From the NCBI GenBank assembly GCA_016271365.2, contig CM057456.1:167727501-167791500 (forward strand): a stretch of 64,000 nt of DNA. The letters run 5' to 3'. The stretch comes from Neoceratodus forsteri (Eukaryota; Chordata; Ceratodontiformes; Ceratodontidae). How positions within the stretch are numbered: position 1 is the stretch's first letter; each line of letters starts with the position of its first letter. The notes under the pieces are model-generated. The model made no database searches and was not told the origin of the DNA. It saw nothing but the letters and a program-made list of their open reading frames with translations. A program made the translations under genes and the position numbers. Of this stretch, positions 1-11,458 are shown one piece after another.

Positions 1-5
1 TAAAG

Positions 6-43
6 CATTCATTCATTCATTCATTCATTCATTCATTCATTCA
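6..43. repeat. (ATTC)n microsatellite
   Basis: A perfect run of the tetranucleotide ATTC, about nine copies, lies directly upstream of the Gypsy coding remnant. Confidence 0.95.
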
Positions 44-47
44 GAGT

Positions 48-595
48 GCCCTGGCAGCTCCCCTATCTGGCCTGTTAAAGAAAAGAATGCCTAAAAAGGT
101 AAACTGGGAGCCAGCCTGTGAACAAGCCTTTACATGGCTAAAGGAGGCATTGTGCAGTGCTCCTGTATTAGCCAGTTCAGACTATAGTAAACCCTTTATA
201 ATCCAAACAGATGCCTCAGATGTGGGTATTGGGGCAGTACTTAGCAAGACTTCTAACCAAGGGAAAGATCACCCAATAGTATACCTCAGTAAGAAGTTAC
301 TTCCTAGGAAGCAGGCTTATTCTGCAGTGGGGAAAGAATGCCTTGCAATGGTGTGGGCACTAAAAAAATTAGAGACATACCTATAAGGGCAGCATTTTAA
401 GGTACAAACAGATCATAACCCCCTGGTTTGGCTGGCACAAATGGGTAAAACATATGGTATGCTTTTAATATGGAGCCTTGCTTTGCAAGGTTACGATATG
501 ACTGTTACTCACAAGGCACGGGAAGCAAATGCAAATGCAGATTGGCTATCATGTCAGAGCAGTGAACTAAATTTGGGAAACTCATTCCATGCCTA
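48..595 (+). pseudogene. Ty3/Gypsy LTR retrotransposon, C-terminal RT connection and RNase H remnant
   Basis: This is the end of a Ty3/Gypsy pol reading frame. It opens with the stretch that joins RT to RNase H in this family (VNWEPACEQAF, then LCSAPVL) and continues into the RNase H signature QTDASDVGIGAVLS and the block YSAVGKECLAMVWAL. The frame is cut by a TAA at about 384-386. The same frame then continues as VQTDHNPLVWL and KAREANANADWLS, the usual RNase H end with its final Asp, up to a stop at 593-595. RNase H removes template RNA during reverse transcription. The 5' side is lost at the microsatellite. No integrase follows: only about 25 bases separate the stop from the polypurine tract. 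It is therefore either an element with integrase upstream of RT (the Gmr1-type gene order) or a deletion product. Confidence 0.85.
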
Positions 596-620
596 GGAAT
601 AGATTCCCCCAAATTCAGTC

Positions 621-633
621 TAGGAGGGAGGAG
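621..633 (+). promoter_or_regulatory. polypurine tract of the Gypsy element
   Basis: The purine-rich run TAGGAGGGAGGAG sits immediately before TGTGGTGG, the expected layout of a plus-strand priming site abutting a 3' LTR that starts with TG. It lies a few tens of bases after the pol stop. Confidence 0.6.
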
Positions 634-2217
634 TGTGGTGGCGATAGCCATCTACTTATTATTTGTATTATATTTGTAATATAAATATGTGTTCCTTTGA
701 ATTTCTGCTTGAGGAGTATGGCAACCAGCACAGGGCATCATGGGATATTGGATTTATAAAAAAAATGTGCTGGCCTTGCTTCTTGTCACATAGAAACATA
801 TACATAGATTTTGATGGCAGATAAGGACCGCTTGGCCCATCCAGTCTGCCTGTTTCCCTAACTATTGGATAAGCTACAGATTCTAGTTAATCAACAGCCT
901 ACTTCCTCCTGCTCCCCACTATAATTCTCTTATTGCTGTCCCATTTATTCTTGAATTCCCCCACTGTTTTTGACCCCACAACCTCCTCAGGAAGGCAGTT
1001 CCATGCGTCCACCACTCTCTCCATGAAAAAAATATTTCCTCACGTTGCACCTGACCCATCCCCCCTCTATCTTTAAATTGTGCCCCCTTGTTCTTGCACA
1101 TCTTTTTTTCTTAAAGATGCTACCTTCTTGGACTTTGTTGATTCCCTTGAGGTATTTGAAAGTTTCTATCATGTCTCCCCTTCCCTCCTCTTCCTCAAGG
1201 GTATACATATAAAGCTCTCTTAGTTTCTCTTCTTATGGCTTTTGTTGCAGACCCTGCACCATTTCATTTTCCCTCCTCTGGACCACCTCCATCCTGTCTA
1301 TGTCCTTGCAGAGATGGGGTCTCCAAAACTACACTCAGTACTCCAGATGGGGTCTCACCAACTGTCTGTACATAGGGATGACAATTTTCTGTTTCCAACT
1401 GGTGATGCCTCTCCATATGCATCCCAGTATCCCCCCAGCTCTCCTTACTTCCTTCTCATATTGTTTGCCTACCTTAAGGTCATCTGATATGACTACTCCC
1501 AGGTCCCTTTCAACTCTAGCTCATAAAAGCTAATTTCCTGGGACTATAATAAAACCAGGCTGTATAGGTTGTAAATCAGTCTCTTGTATAAAGTATTGCA
1601 TTTTATGACCTACTAGGAGGAAGGCAGCTTCTGACAGATACCTGTGAGAATCTTCACACAAATAAGAGAACTAACTGTGAAGAAGTTCCTCTGAATATCA
1701 TAGGGGCAATTCTCACCTGCCATAAAGCAGGCTCAGTAATTAAAAGGAAAAAAAGTATTTAGTTGTTTTTTTTAAGTGGGGTGTTTAGCAACTGTGCAGA
1801 TGCCTGTGACTACCATTCAGTGTCCAGGAATTTCAGTGACCTCACAGCCAGCATCACCACTGAGCTGTGACCTCACAAGCTGGATGGGACCCGTGTTCCT
1901 TATAGATGGTCAAAGCTAAGAGAAGATTATGCTTTTTGATCTCTGGACTCCTGAAAGAACACACTCTTAAGAAGCACTTTGGCAAACATTAGGTAATTCA
2001 ACCACCACTATTTATAAACTGAAACTAGAGTAGGATTAGATACTCAATAATAAGGTGGTTTTGTGTATAATTGTCCATTTCATTTGTCTGACAGTATTCT
2101 AAATGTTATATGTTCTATGTTTTGTATTTCATCTACTATTTTTAATTTTAGTAAACTTTGTTTTTCTTGAAATCCTGCCTTAGGCTTTTCCTCATTTTGA
2201 ATGTGAATGTGGGGACA
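634..2217 (+). mobile_element. probable Gypsy 3' LTR, split by a CR1 insertion
   Basis: The left border is the TG after the polypurine tract. The right border is uncertain. I place it at the ACA at 2,215-2,217, after a poly(A)-signal-like AGTAAACTTTG stretch near 2,150-2,160 and a short pyrimidine-rich stretch, which resembles an R/U5 region. Without the CR1 fragment at 788-1,530 the LTR would be about 840 bp. No 5' LTR is in the window for comparison, so the right border is an inference. Confidence 0.35.
788..1530 (-). mobile_element. CR1 LINE, 5'-truncated 3' end
   Basis: Read on the minus strand this is the last part of CR1 ORF2 and its short 3' end. Conserved stretches are ERDLGVV, AGGILGCIWRGITS, QLVRPHLEYCVQFW, RRGDMIETFKYLKG-like, KTRGHNLK-like and the W-NSLP-like end, all in the order seen in CR1 elements. 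The 3' end reads GGCAGATAAGGACC and finishes in an octamer-like ATGTTTCTA tail, related to the CR1 (ATTCTATG)n tail. It is truncated at the 5' end near 1,530 and has several frame breaks. A second copy of the same family lies at 40,143-41,245 and a third at 42,262-42,577. Confidence 0.85.
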
Positions 2218-2990
2218 GTGTTGATAATTCTGACAGAACTGTTAAGCTCTTACAGTGTGTTACCACATGCACCAATGTGAGAAGAATACCTAGGTCTCAA
2301 TTGAGTCTAAAGGGAGATTGTGAACCAGGTTGGGTGCCCACTGGGTTAAGTATTGCACTGCATTTCCCCAAAGAAGGTGTGATATCTGAACATGTTAACT
2401 GGGTGTGTTACTGAAAAGGAGTTCATATTTGATCCCAGGACTCAAGACTGGGAGTTGTTCGGACCCAAAACAAGCAGAATGGTTACCCTGCTTGTCTCCT
2501 GTTCACATTTTGCACTTTGAGGTTTGGCACTGTGGGAGCAGAGGGCCTGACCTGTGGAGTGTGTTTGAGACAGAAGTCAGAAAAACCAAAAACAAATGCA
2601 CTCCACAACCAGTACTGTGGCTGTCAAAGGATGATAGGGACCACAAGGTTAGTGAGGGTTTATGGTATTGCGAGAAGTAATTTATTTTTAGTCCAATCAT
2701 CAACAGTCTTATAACTTAAGTGAATTTCCATGACTAGTGTTAAATAGAGGCATTCTGAAATATGACATTGCAATTACTGTAACTGTATAGCACAATACTC
2801 CCCTTTGCATCAGCAAAACTCCTGCTGCTTCAAATACACTCAGAGAAACTCACTCTGCATGAGCATCATATTCTCAGCCCCCCTTGAAACAGACTGAAGT
2901 TCTGTTTTTTCCAAGTCTGAAAGACACCCACCTCACACAAAGCTGTGCATTATCCTACCCATCTGCTTCCCTTAATAATTATCAATATTC
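2218..2990. other. unassigned AT-rich DNA
   Basis: I recognise nothing with certainty. Overlapping short open frames at 2,405-2,714 include a Cys-rich stretch (LTCGVC and CGC), but no known domain can be assembled. It could be internal sequence of another LTR element. Confidence 0.4.
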
Positions 2991-3059
2991 AGTCAATTTT
3001 CCTTGAAAATGGAGGAAACCTTATTAGGCATTTTAGGAATTAAACATTTTTTTTTGTGG

Positions 3060-3735
3060 CTGCATGTTGGTATTAGAGAAGCAGTAAATTTAAATTTTGT
3101 TAGCAAAGTTCCCGCAAGTTGTGAAACTTCAACTTTGCAAAGCTTTGTGAAGTTCCTGTTAGCCTCATTGACTTCAACTTCACCAGCTTTGCAATAGTTT
3201 TTCCATGCAAAGTGAATCGTTTTTTTTAGCTTCAGTGAGTGGAGCCTGCAATCATTTTGCAAGCATCTCTAAAAATGGCTCTCGGGATTGACACTGAAGA
3301 GCAAATTAAGAGCTGCAGCACAGTCCCTCCACAAGCAAAGCAGTCCACTCCTCACTGTTTCTGTAGGTGCCCCTGTTGTGGGTGCATTACTTTAATGTAC
3401 CCAACATGGATGCCAGAGCGCAGTCTCACATGCGCCAATGCTCATGCATGTGTTCTGAATTCTGGTGGTCATCTTGGGCATGGCGGGGTGAGCACTCATA
3501 AAGCACTACTGCAGCCATGTCAGCTCTGACCAGAGTTTGTCTGTGAAATGGCAACTTTACAAGTGAAGTTTGGTCACTTCGTGGAACACAGTGTCTCATC
3601 ACCTGGCAAAACATTGGGAAATTGACACTTCGAGCTTTGCAAAGTTTATGGACTTCACAATGTTCTGGTGAAGTGAAATTTTCTCAACTTCACACACTCT
3701 TGTTGTTATATGTATGAGAAAGAAAAAGTCTTTCA
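3060..3735. repeat. degenerate inverted repeat rich in TTCAC/GTGAA motifs
   Basis: Two blocks (about 3,095-3,200 and 3,540-3,700) are rich in the same motifs in opposite senses, for example CTTTGCAAAG next to TTCAC and GTGAAGT. They resemble the arms of an old fold-back or MITE-like element with about 340 bp between them. The borders cannot be fixed. Confidence 0.35.
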
Positions 3736-4980
3736 ATGCTGGACCTAAAATTGCAAAAATTCTAGAACATATGTTTTCTGTGATAAGAATGTGTATAGAA
3801 CAAAAAAGTGTGGTGGTATAATTTTTGGTTTGCTTTTTCTGCAGCCATTAAATCATGCGAAACTATAGGATTTTGGAAGAAGGTTACCACCAGGTATAAA
3901 CTTGTTAATAAAATGGTTAGAACTAAGGTATGACTTTATTTTAATTGGTTTTATTCTAAGTGTAATGTGATCCGCTAATATGGTAAAGGAAACTTAAAAA
4001 ATAGATGAGTTTAGAAATGCTACTTTTACATATAAGAGAGGTATAGAGTGGGTTTACTTTTGAACTAAAAAGTACTTCAATCCACTTCCTATAGTAGGTT
4101 ATGTTTTGTTTAAAGGAATTCTAATTTGATTTTATATTTCCTATTTTATAGCTCTGCTCCTCCCTATGGATGGGTTTGAGGGACCATGAAACATTGGTGG
4201 TCTACTGGGTTGTTTTGTGTTTACTGTCAGAATGAACCAATAAAATACAGTTGATATGACTGCTAAGAGACTGAGTCATTAATATCTTGTGTGACCCATG
4301 TAATGGGTGTTATGTGAGCAAACTTCTGCCTTTTCTTTTTTAGAAGGTCTGTGGCCACATTGAGTTTTGGCTTGCTTTAGATCACATTGGCAGCCTTTTC
4401 AGGATTTTGCCACAGTAGGTTATTAAAGCAGGAATTATGGTTACATTTTTGAATGATATGAAACTGTATTAATCTTTATTATAAAAATTGTCTCAGAAAT
4501 TATTCATTCTGATTGACTGTAAGCATTCTGACAGACTTATATTAATCTCTGTTACGCTGTCATGTATAGCCTGATCACCATGGCACATTAATTATTCCTG
4601 CCACCATTTTGTCCTGTAGTACTGCTGAATGGCTGGAATGATGCATCCCAATTCTGAACTAACATATTCTTCTGCAGTTGGTGGATGTACTGTTTTATAA
4701 TGTATGATGGATCGCTGTTGTGTATGAAGATTCCTACACTTGAAAAAAAAATTGTTCTGCTTCAGTAGTGACATAGCTACTATAACAGAACGACTTTTCA
4801 TTCTGCATTAGTAGCTACAGTACATAATAATGCAACCACCCCCATCAGCACTATTCATAGGACAGTGGGCTGTTGTAGCATCACTTGCACGAGCTGGCAA
4901 GTGGGAGGATGGAGGTGAATTGAGGTTGGTGGTATATAAGGACTGCTTGTGTTAACTTAAAAAGTAAGTGATTCTGGCTG
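3736..4980. other. unassigned AT-rich DNA
   Basis: No coding potential, clear repeat structure or RNA gene is visible here. Confidence 0.4.
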
Positions 4981-4987
4981 TTTTTTA

Positions 4988-5100
4988 CCATACACTATAA
5001 GAATAGGTGTAAGGTAGCCCTGACACACAATTACACTCTTCTTATACCATATGGTAACCACAACGACAAAGGGACCTTTCGAGCTTTGGTCTCGAGGTCC
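4988..5100. repeat. two adjacent hairpins, MITE-like
   Basis: The arms 4,989-5,014 and 5,031-5,055 are inverted copies of each other (ACCATACACTATAAGAATAG against its complement) with a loop of about 16 bases. A second short hairpin follows at 5,072-5,100 (GGACCT-CGAG against CTCGAGGTCC). TGGTAACCAC occurs directly at 5,052 and again near 5,110. The whole resembles a small fold-back element. Confidence 0.5.
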
Positions 5101-5129
5101 TTAACATCATGGTAACCACTCATTGTAAG

Positions 5130-6260
5130 AATAGTGTTGTTGTGTGGAGGCTACCATATGCTATCCTATATTTTAAAATTCTCCCTTTTAGTGAGGAAAA
5201 CATACAAAAGGTACACTTCTAACACTTCTCTTTTTAAAGCAGCAGTTCAACTAAATTGGGCAAAACATTTGACCTTCCATGTTTTCACTGTAAGAGACAC
5301 AAGACATCTTCTTATTTTATTTGGTGATAACATTTTCTAGTTACACTAATATGTGAGTACTTTATAAAAGTTTAAATGTAGTTGCTTTTTTTTTAAGAAA
5401 AAAGATGGTCATTGCATTTGACTTAGAAATAGTATTGTATGCCAGGCAAGGGTTAGGGATGAGGGAAAAAACCTCATTGTCCACTGCATACTGTAAATAG
5501 TACCTAGAAAACTAGATTTTATATGTATGGTAATATTTTTATTAACTGTAGCAGAATGCAGCTTTTTGGCAAAAAGAATGTTTTCATTGCACAGCTGCTT
5601 TGAATAAGTGTTTTATAATAGCAATAAGGCACTCACATGAGTCAGAATAATAGTCAGTTACAGTAATCACCCCCTGGAGCAATATGGCACATTGCTGTGC
5701 CTTGTGTCACACTGCACCTTTGGGACATTAATCTAACTCCTGGTCATGCCTTGCTGCATAATTATATAAATGCAGTTTCAGCATTAATGTAACCAACATC
5801 CTTCCATTTATGGTCTATGAAGCCATTTTTATTAAATACAGAAACAGTTTACTTTGAATAATAACCGTAAATATAAATTGTAAACTACAGTATGACCAGA
5901 TGTATTGGACATTGAACATTTATATAAACTATGCACTGTGTTAAAAGCAGGTGCATGAAAAAAGGCTACTGAAAAAAAATCTGTATGGAATTCTAGGACC
6001 ACATCCCTTGACAAAGCTCCAATATTTCAGACTGAAACATTGAGTGTATTTTTATGTGTTTGAGACTTGCTTACAAGACACACTGAGATCTATGTAATAA
6101 ACTGGATAAACTGAACTTTTTGTTAACGTGGGAGTCATTTTCTTAGCTTGCCTGCAATACATGTTTTAGTTTGCTGAGCTTTTGACCCTGGTGATTCTGA
6201 AACTATAGGAGGTTTTACAGGAACACCTCAAATTTGCATGAACTACTTTAAATAGTACCT
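5130..6260. other. unassigned AT-rich DNA
   Basis: No domain is recognisable. Around 6,000-6,070 the sequence CTTGACAAAGCTCC...GACTGAAACATTGAGTG resembles the 3' ends of some amphibian and fish LINE-like repeats, too weakly for assignment. Confidence 0.3.
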
Positions 6261-6435
6261 GGACCACTGGCTCCGTGACGCCGAGCGAAGAAGTTAGCCC
6301 GGCACACCTGTAACCTGATTTCATGCCCTAAGCCTGGGTGTCAGGAGTGGAGATTGGCAGGGAGAGGATTCAGAGTGTCCATCGGATGCTTCTCTCCTGT
6401 GGGGGGGGTGAACAGGGCCTCAGCACCTGTAAGTG

Positions 6436-6521
6436 GATTGGGCGACGTGCAAGGAGTGTGACGCCTTGACACGCTCCTGCACGTACTTGCCTCAGGTTGC
6501 TCTCCTCAAGAAGGCCCAATC
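6436..6521. repeat. compound inverted repeat
   Basis: Outer arms GATTGGGC (6,436-6,443) and GCCCAATC (6,514-6,521) enclose inner arms 6,445-6,460 and 6,470-6,484 (ACGTGCAAGGAGTGTG against CACGCTCCTGCACGT). The surrounding 6,260-6,700 is richer in GC than its flanks. Confidence 0.5.
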
Positions 6522-7300
6522 AGGGTGAGTGGGAGGAAAAATGGAAAAATCATCTCCTGATTGACTGGATGATGGCCTCTAGTCCCCATCACCACAAAGC
6601 CCTGGATCACCCAGACTGACCCCTGCAGCACCTGGGTCAGTAGAGCTGCGCCTACCAGCACTTCTCCCTCAGAAGGGGGGAACCCATCTGTTGAAGGGAT
6701 ACATTAGGTTTACCAGGGGGCTGCCAATATGAGAACAGCGAATGGGGTAGAGGAGTGGAGGGGAGTCCAAGGAGGCTGGAAGGTGAAGCTGGTCAAGGGT
6801 GCTCAGGAGGAGCAAAAAAAAAAAACAGTGCCACAACTGGGGGCAGGGACTCAGGTGGGGTGCTATTCATGCCACTAGAGTGGCTACTTTTGTTGTTGGG
6901 TGATCAACTAACATATGTGGAACTTTTCATGCCAATGAAATGGCTTGCTTTCAAGAAATGTTTTATAACTAGTCTAGCTGAGGCACTGTGTCTTGTTTTC
7001 AGAAGAGTCCTACTCTCACCTATTGCCTCCTACCTGGTCTAGAGATATACATGGCACCTCCTTTTCAGGGAGGGGAGTGCACACTACCAAAACCACGTAT
7101 TGGACCTGTCAGAATTGTGGTGACCTCCCAAGATATGGGACACTCTCCAAGCTATTGCAGGGTTGTAATTAAAAGGGAGATAGTAAACAACATTCCCTTA
7201 TGATAACAGATTATCCAGAACATGAATAAAGTCTAACCAAGATCAATTTAATAAACAAAACTCATGAACATATTATTTGCAATCATGTACTTATTACAGT
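6522..7300. other. unassigned DNA between the hairpin and the LINE 3' end
   Basis: I see no assignable gene. The open frame near 6,755-7,042 has no recognisable domain, and the A-run at 6,815-6,824 is the only simple sequence. Confidence 0.35.
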
Positions 7301-9496
7301 GCAAAGGTGTCAAGATATTCAAGTCCATTTTTCTTCAGGGTATGTATTTCTAAGGGGGAGGGGTCCATAGATCAGGTGTGAAATTTTATTCCAGCAGGGT
7401 CAAAATGCATTTCCACTGTGGGGCTCTAGGCAACCCGGGTACAGGTGAAAATTCTTCTGTAATTACAAAAGGGCTTTCATAGCCAAACTCAGGGTTATAT
7501 TAAAGATCATACTAAAGGCTGTATGGAGCTTAGAAGGCAATATGCCCATAAATGCTCTGGTCCATTATCTGTAATAAAAAAGTGCACTTCCATCCAATAT
7601 GTCTTTGTCCAGTCTAACATTGAATTCATGTTTATCTCTGCTAATTATTATGTCAATTAAAAATTGATTCCTCATATTTACAACACATTGTGTATAGAAT
7701 TGTTTTCTCTTTAGTGTGCAGAACTTTAAGGGTCTAATTTGCATAGGGTACCCTCTAGTGCACATGTTGTCGGTCTTGAATTCAATATTGAGCTCACTAA
7801 TTAGATATTCATTCTGCATAATACTGAAGCATAACTATAGATCTCCCCTTTTTCTTCTTGTCTCCAGTGACATCATATTTAGATGTTTGAACCCATCAGA
7901 ATAGCTAAAATCTTTTAATGCATGTATCATTTGCGTGGCTCTATGCTGCACTCTCTCCATTTTCTACATTTTTCCCTTATGTGGTGGGCACCATACCGGA
8001 CTGCCGTAGTTTAATAATGGCCTCACATATACTAAATACAAAGGCATAATAACATCTACTTTCCTACTGTTAAACTTTATTTTAATTGAATGCAATATAT
8101 GATTTTCATTTGCTATCTGTATTATACAGTGACCTATTGATTCAAATTTTTGATTGTTATCCCCAGATCTTGTTCATGTGTTAACTCCTTCAAAATCTTA
8201 TTCCCGAGCTTGTGCGAATGTTTTATTTTTTTTTCTTAGATGTACAGTAATACACAGCACTTTTCAAAATTAAATGACAACCCCTTGTTTACAGCCCAGT
8301 TATACATGATGTCTAAATCTGATTGAATAGAAGTCCTTTCTTCTGTTGTATCCAGTTTGCCAGCTAATTAAGTGTCATCGGCATAGTGATATGTCCAGTT
8401 CTTTGTTTCCTTATACGTATCTGACATGATGAAATGAAAGAACACAGATCCTTGCAGGACACCCCTTGTAATAGAACTGATAGATGAAAGGTACCCTTTT
8501 ATGGATATTCTTTGTATCCTGCTCTCAAGTCATCCTTCGATCCATATAATAATACATGGGCTAATAATAAGATCCATCATTTTATCAATTATGGCGCCAT
8601 GTGGTACAGTACTGAATGCTTTTGAGAAATCCAAGTATATGCAATCTATACGTTTGCCTTTATCTAGTACAGCAAATCTGTTATACATGACCTCCCGGAG
8701 CAAAATCATGCTGTTCAGTATCAACCAGATTATACTTTTATAGATGAGTAGTTATATGATCTTTTATGATGCCTTCCAAAAGTTTATATGTCACTGATGT
8801 CAGGCTATTAGGTCTATCATTTTTATAATCTTCTTTTTTCCTTTTTTATGAATAGGAATAACTGTTGCAGATAGCCAGTCTTTAGGGATATCACAATTAA
8901 TCAGTGATGCTTCGAATAAGTACTTAAGTGGTTTGGCTATGGCGGGCATCATTAACTTCAAAATTCTGGTTGAAATATTGTTGAGGCCTGCAGAATTGAG
9001 GGTTTTCATCTTCTGAATTCTCCTTATGTCCTGTTCATTAATATGGATGGGAACTACATTACTATCTGAAATATTCCCTGTATACTGTGGAGATTTGAAA
9101 AAAAATGAAACGATATTTGTTAAATAAGTCAGCCATTTTATTTGGGTTGTCAATTGTGATTTTGTTATCTTTTATAGAGCAAAGGCTAGTATCGGTATTT
9201 TGAGGGCAGTTTATGTAACTGTATATGTCCTTAAGATGATGTTTAGTAGTGTTCATCGCTATTTTTAATTCAAATTTCCTTTTGTACCTATTTATATTAT
9301 TTTAATATTGTCTCTGTGTTATCTTATAGTCATTCCAGGAACTTTCTGATCTTTCTTTCTTTAAGGTACTTCTTATATAGCTTTTTTTTTCTTTATTGAT
9401 TTTTTAACTGACTTAGTAAGCCATCTTTGTTTAATACCATGATGATTATATTTTTTTTTCTTAGAATGTTTATTACAAACCATGAAAATAGCATCC
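7300..9496 (-). mobile_element. CR1-like LINE, ORF2 RT half and 3' region (left part of a split element)
   Basis: On the minus strand this is a decayed reverse transcriptase. From upstream to downstream I see the linker rich in Lys (QRWLTKSVKKSIKKKK at about 9,410-9,460), DIRRIQKMKTLNSAGLNNIS (a form of the NKAPGxDGI block), PKDWLSATVIPIHKKG (8,800-8,900), the first catalytic block IYLDFSKAF near 8,615-8,640, RGVLQGSV near 8,445, and the second catalytic block YADDT at 8,371-8,385. The C-terminal tail ends at a stop near 7,565. Frames are broken repeatedly, so it is dead. The N-terminal half of the same element continues beyond the Harbinger insertion at 18,079-19,880. Confidence 0.8.
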
Positions 9497-9499
9497 TTT

Positions 9500-9695
9500 G
9501 GGCTAGATATTCAAAGCTTAGTGCACAAACCAATAGTGTGGGAATAGCGCAGGACTAGCGTGGACCTGCAATATTCAAAGGACCGGTTAATGTGTGCTAA
9601 CCGCAGTAGCACGGGGCAAAATGATAATGTATGCAAGGGGCAAAGGGGGTGGCCTGCATACATGTGCTATGGGATATTCAAAGCCATAGCACCAT
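9500..9695. promoter_or_regulatory. left terminal and subterminal repeats of Harbinger
   Basis: ATATTCAAAG occurs three times: at 9,507-9,516 (inside the terminal repeat), 9,571-9,580 and 9,674-9,683. The last copy is the loop of a hairpin with arms TGCTATGG and CCATAGCA (about 9,664-9,692). Such repeated subterminal motifs are typical binding sites for transposase or its Myb-like partner; that role is inferred. Confidence 0.6.
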
Positions 9696-9798
9696 GCTAG
9701 GACTCATAGTGCGACATGTAGCGCGGTGCTAGCTATCTCTAATAAAAGGCTGGTCTTAACCCAGGGCAAACCACCTGGGGGAGTGACCACACCAGAAA

Positions 9799-10562
9799 GT
9801 GGAAATGTCTGCTGCACCGATAGCAGTGATGCTGCCACTGATGGTAGCAGTAGTGGAGGAGGAGGAGAGAGATCAGGCCCAACATGGGCTGCAATGCAGG
9901 CCAATGAGACGGTATGCTGCAAACAGGTGGTACCGGTCCAGGGTCTCCTTCGAGACCCTGCCAGATAAGCACATCACTGTCCGGTACAAGATGAACAGGG
10001 GTATGTTGAGGCAGCTATGTGAACTCCTGCATGAGCAGCTGCATCCCAACCCCAGATGCAGCCATGCCATGACAGTAGAGGAGAAGGTGACAGTAGTGAT
10101 GTGCTTCCTTGTCACAGGGACGTTCCAACAACAAACGGGGGGCACCATAGTGGTATTGCAGTCTGCCACCTCATGCCTCCTGACCCAGTTCCTTGAGGCT
10201 TTCCTGCCACATACTGGGGATTTCATAGTATTCCCCAGCATGGCAGCAGAGCGCAGAGAAACCATGCAGCAATTCTATCGAGCTGCACACCTACCAGCGG
10301 TACTTGATGCCATTGACTGCACCCATGTCCCCATCTGTGCACCACCTGGCAATGGCAGTGAGGTATACATCAACAGGAAGGGGTACCACTCCATCAATTG
10401 CCAGGTGGTGTGCGATGCGACTGGGCACATCAGCAATGTCTATGCACAGTGCCCCAGCAGTGCCCATGATGCCTTCATCTGGCACCAGTCCTGGCTGTGT
10501 CAGGCATTCGAGGAGGGCAGGATACCCAGTGGGCACCTAGTCAGTGAGTAGCAGCAAACAAG

Positions 10563-10604
<42 letters not shown>

Positions 10605-11112
10605 GGGTTGGGGATAGGCATGGGAGGCAAAGGAAGGGGCATGGGAAAGCAACACAGGTGGTGTAGACAGCAATACATTACTAACAGGTGCACATCTCTT
10701 GACAGGGGACAGCTCCTATCCCCTGTGACCCTGGCTGCTGACACCGGTACCCCGGCTGGCCACAGTGGTCAAAGAGATGTACAACGAGGCAAATGCCACC
10801 ACCAGAAACATCATAGAGAGGGTGTTTGGCATACTGAAGATGTACTTCCGATGCCTAGACACGTCAGGCGGTGACCTACAGTATAGGCCTCAGAAGGTAT
10901 GCCATATCTTTCTATCCTGTTGTATGCTGCACAACATGGCAATGAACCATGGGATACAGGCACCTGAACCTGAGGGACAGGCTGACAGTGACCCAGAGCC
11001 AGCGGTCAGGGGGATAGTGGAGCAACTCAAAAGGAGGGATCCTCGCATGGCACACAGGGCCATAGAGCACAGGACCACCATCATCAGGACACTGTCACAA
11101 GCCAGAGGGTGA
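9799..11112 (+). pseudogene. PIF/Harbinger DDE transposase (HARBI1-like), two exons
   Basis: The transposase cuts and joins transposon ends. Exon 1 (9,799-10,543) begins with an acidic N-terminus, then TVRYKMNRGMLRQLCELL and a helix-turn-helix-like region. It carries the first catalytic Asp in AIDCTHVPI (residue 173, codon 10,315-10,317) and the second in SSAHDAFIW (residue 224, 10,468-10,470). A donor GTGAGT follows at 10,544. The intron holds a (CA)n run and ends at AG 10,704-10,705. Exon 2 restores the family block DSSYPL but then meets TGA at 10,726-10,728, where the family usually has Arg, a typical CGA-to-TGA change. The third acidic residue is Glu in NIIERVFGILK (10,816-10,818). The frame ends at 11,112 after about 115 further residues. 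All three catalytic residues are kept; the single stop makes this copy a recent pseudogene. The start could lie slightly downstream. Confidence 0.88.
10562..10600. repeat. (CA)n microsatellite in the transposase intron
   Basis: About 19 CA dinucleotides lie between the splice donor at 10,544 and the acceptor at 10,705. Confidence 0.95.
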
Positions 11113-11458
11113 GTACAGACTGCACAGCAACATGACACAGTACAATGGTACACAGTTTAATATGTACAGACAACCACAGCAGTGCTGACAACAAACACAG
11201 CAGGAGCACAACACAGTGGCACTGATTGCATGTGGGAGGGCAGTGCGATGGGTGGGTCGTGCAGGACACACATGTGAAGAGGACACACAACCATGGTACA
11301 GTGATGTGGGCAATGCCTGATGTGTGGTGGCAGTGTGGGGAGGTACACCATGGCCGTGCATGTGAGACTGGGCAAGTGATGGCATGTGTGAGTGTGTATG
11401 TCAGCGTGAGTGCAAGTGTGAGCAGGTGTGTGGGAGTGCTAGTGTGCACATGGGAGTG

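Noticed and set aside
2405..2714. overlapping Cys-containing frames resembling a zinc-binding domain
   Set aside because: Cys spacing does not fit a known finger, and no flanking domain supports a gene.
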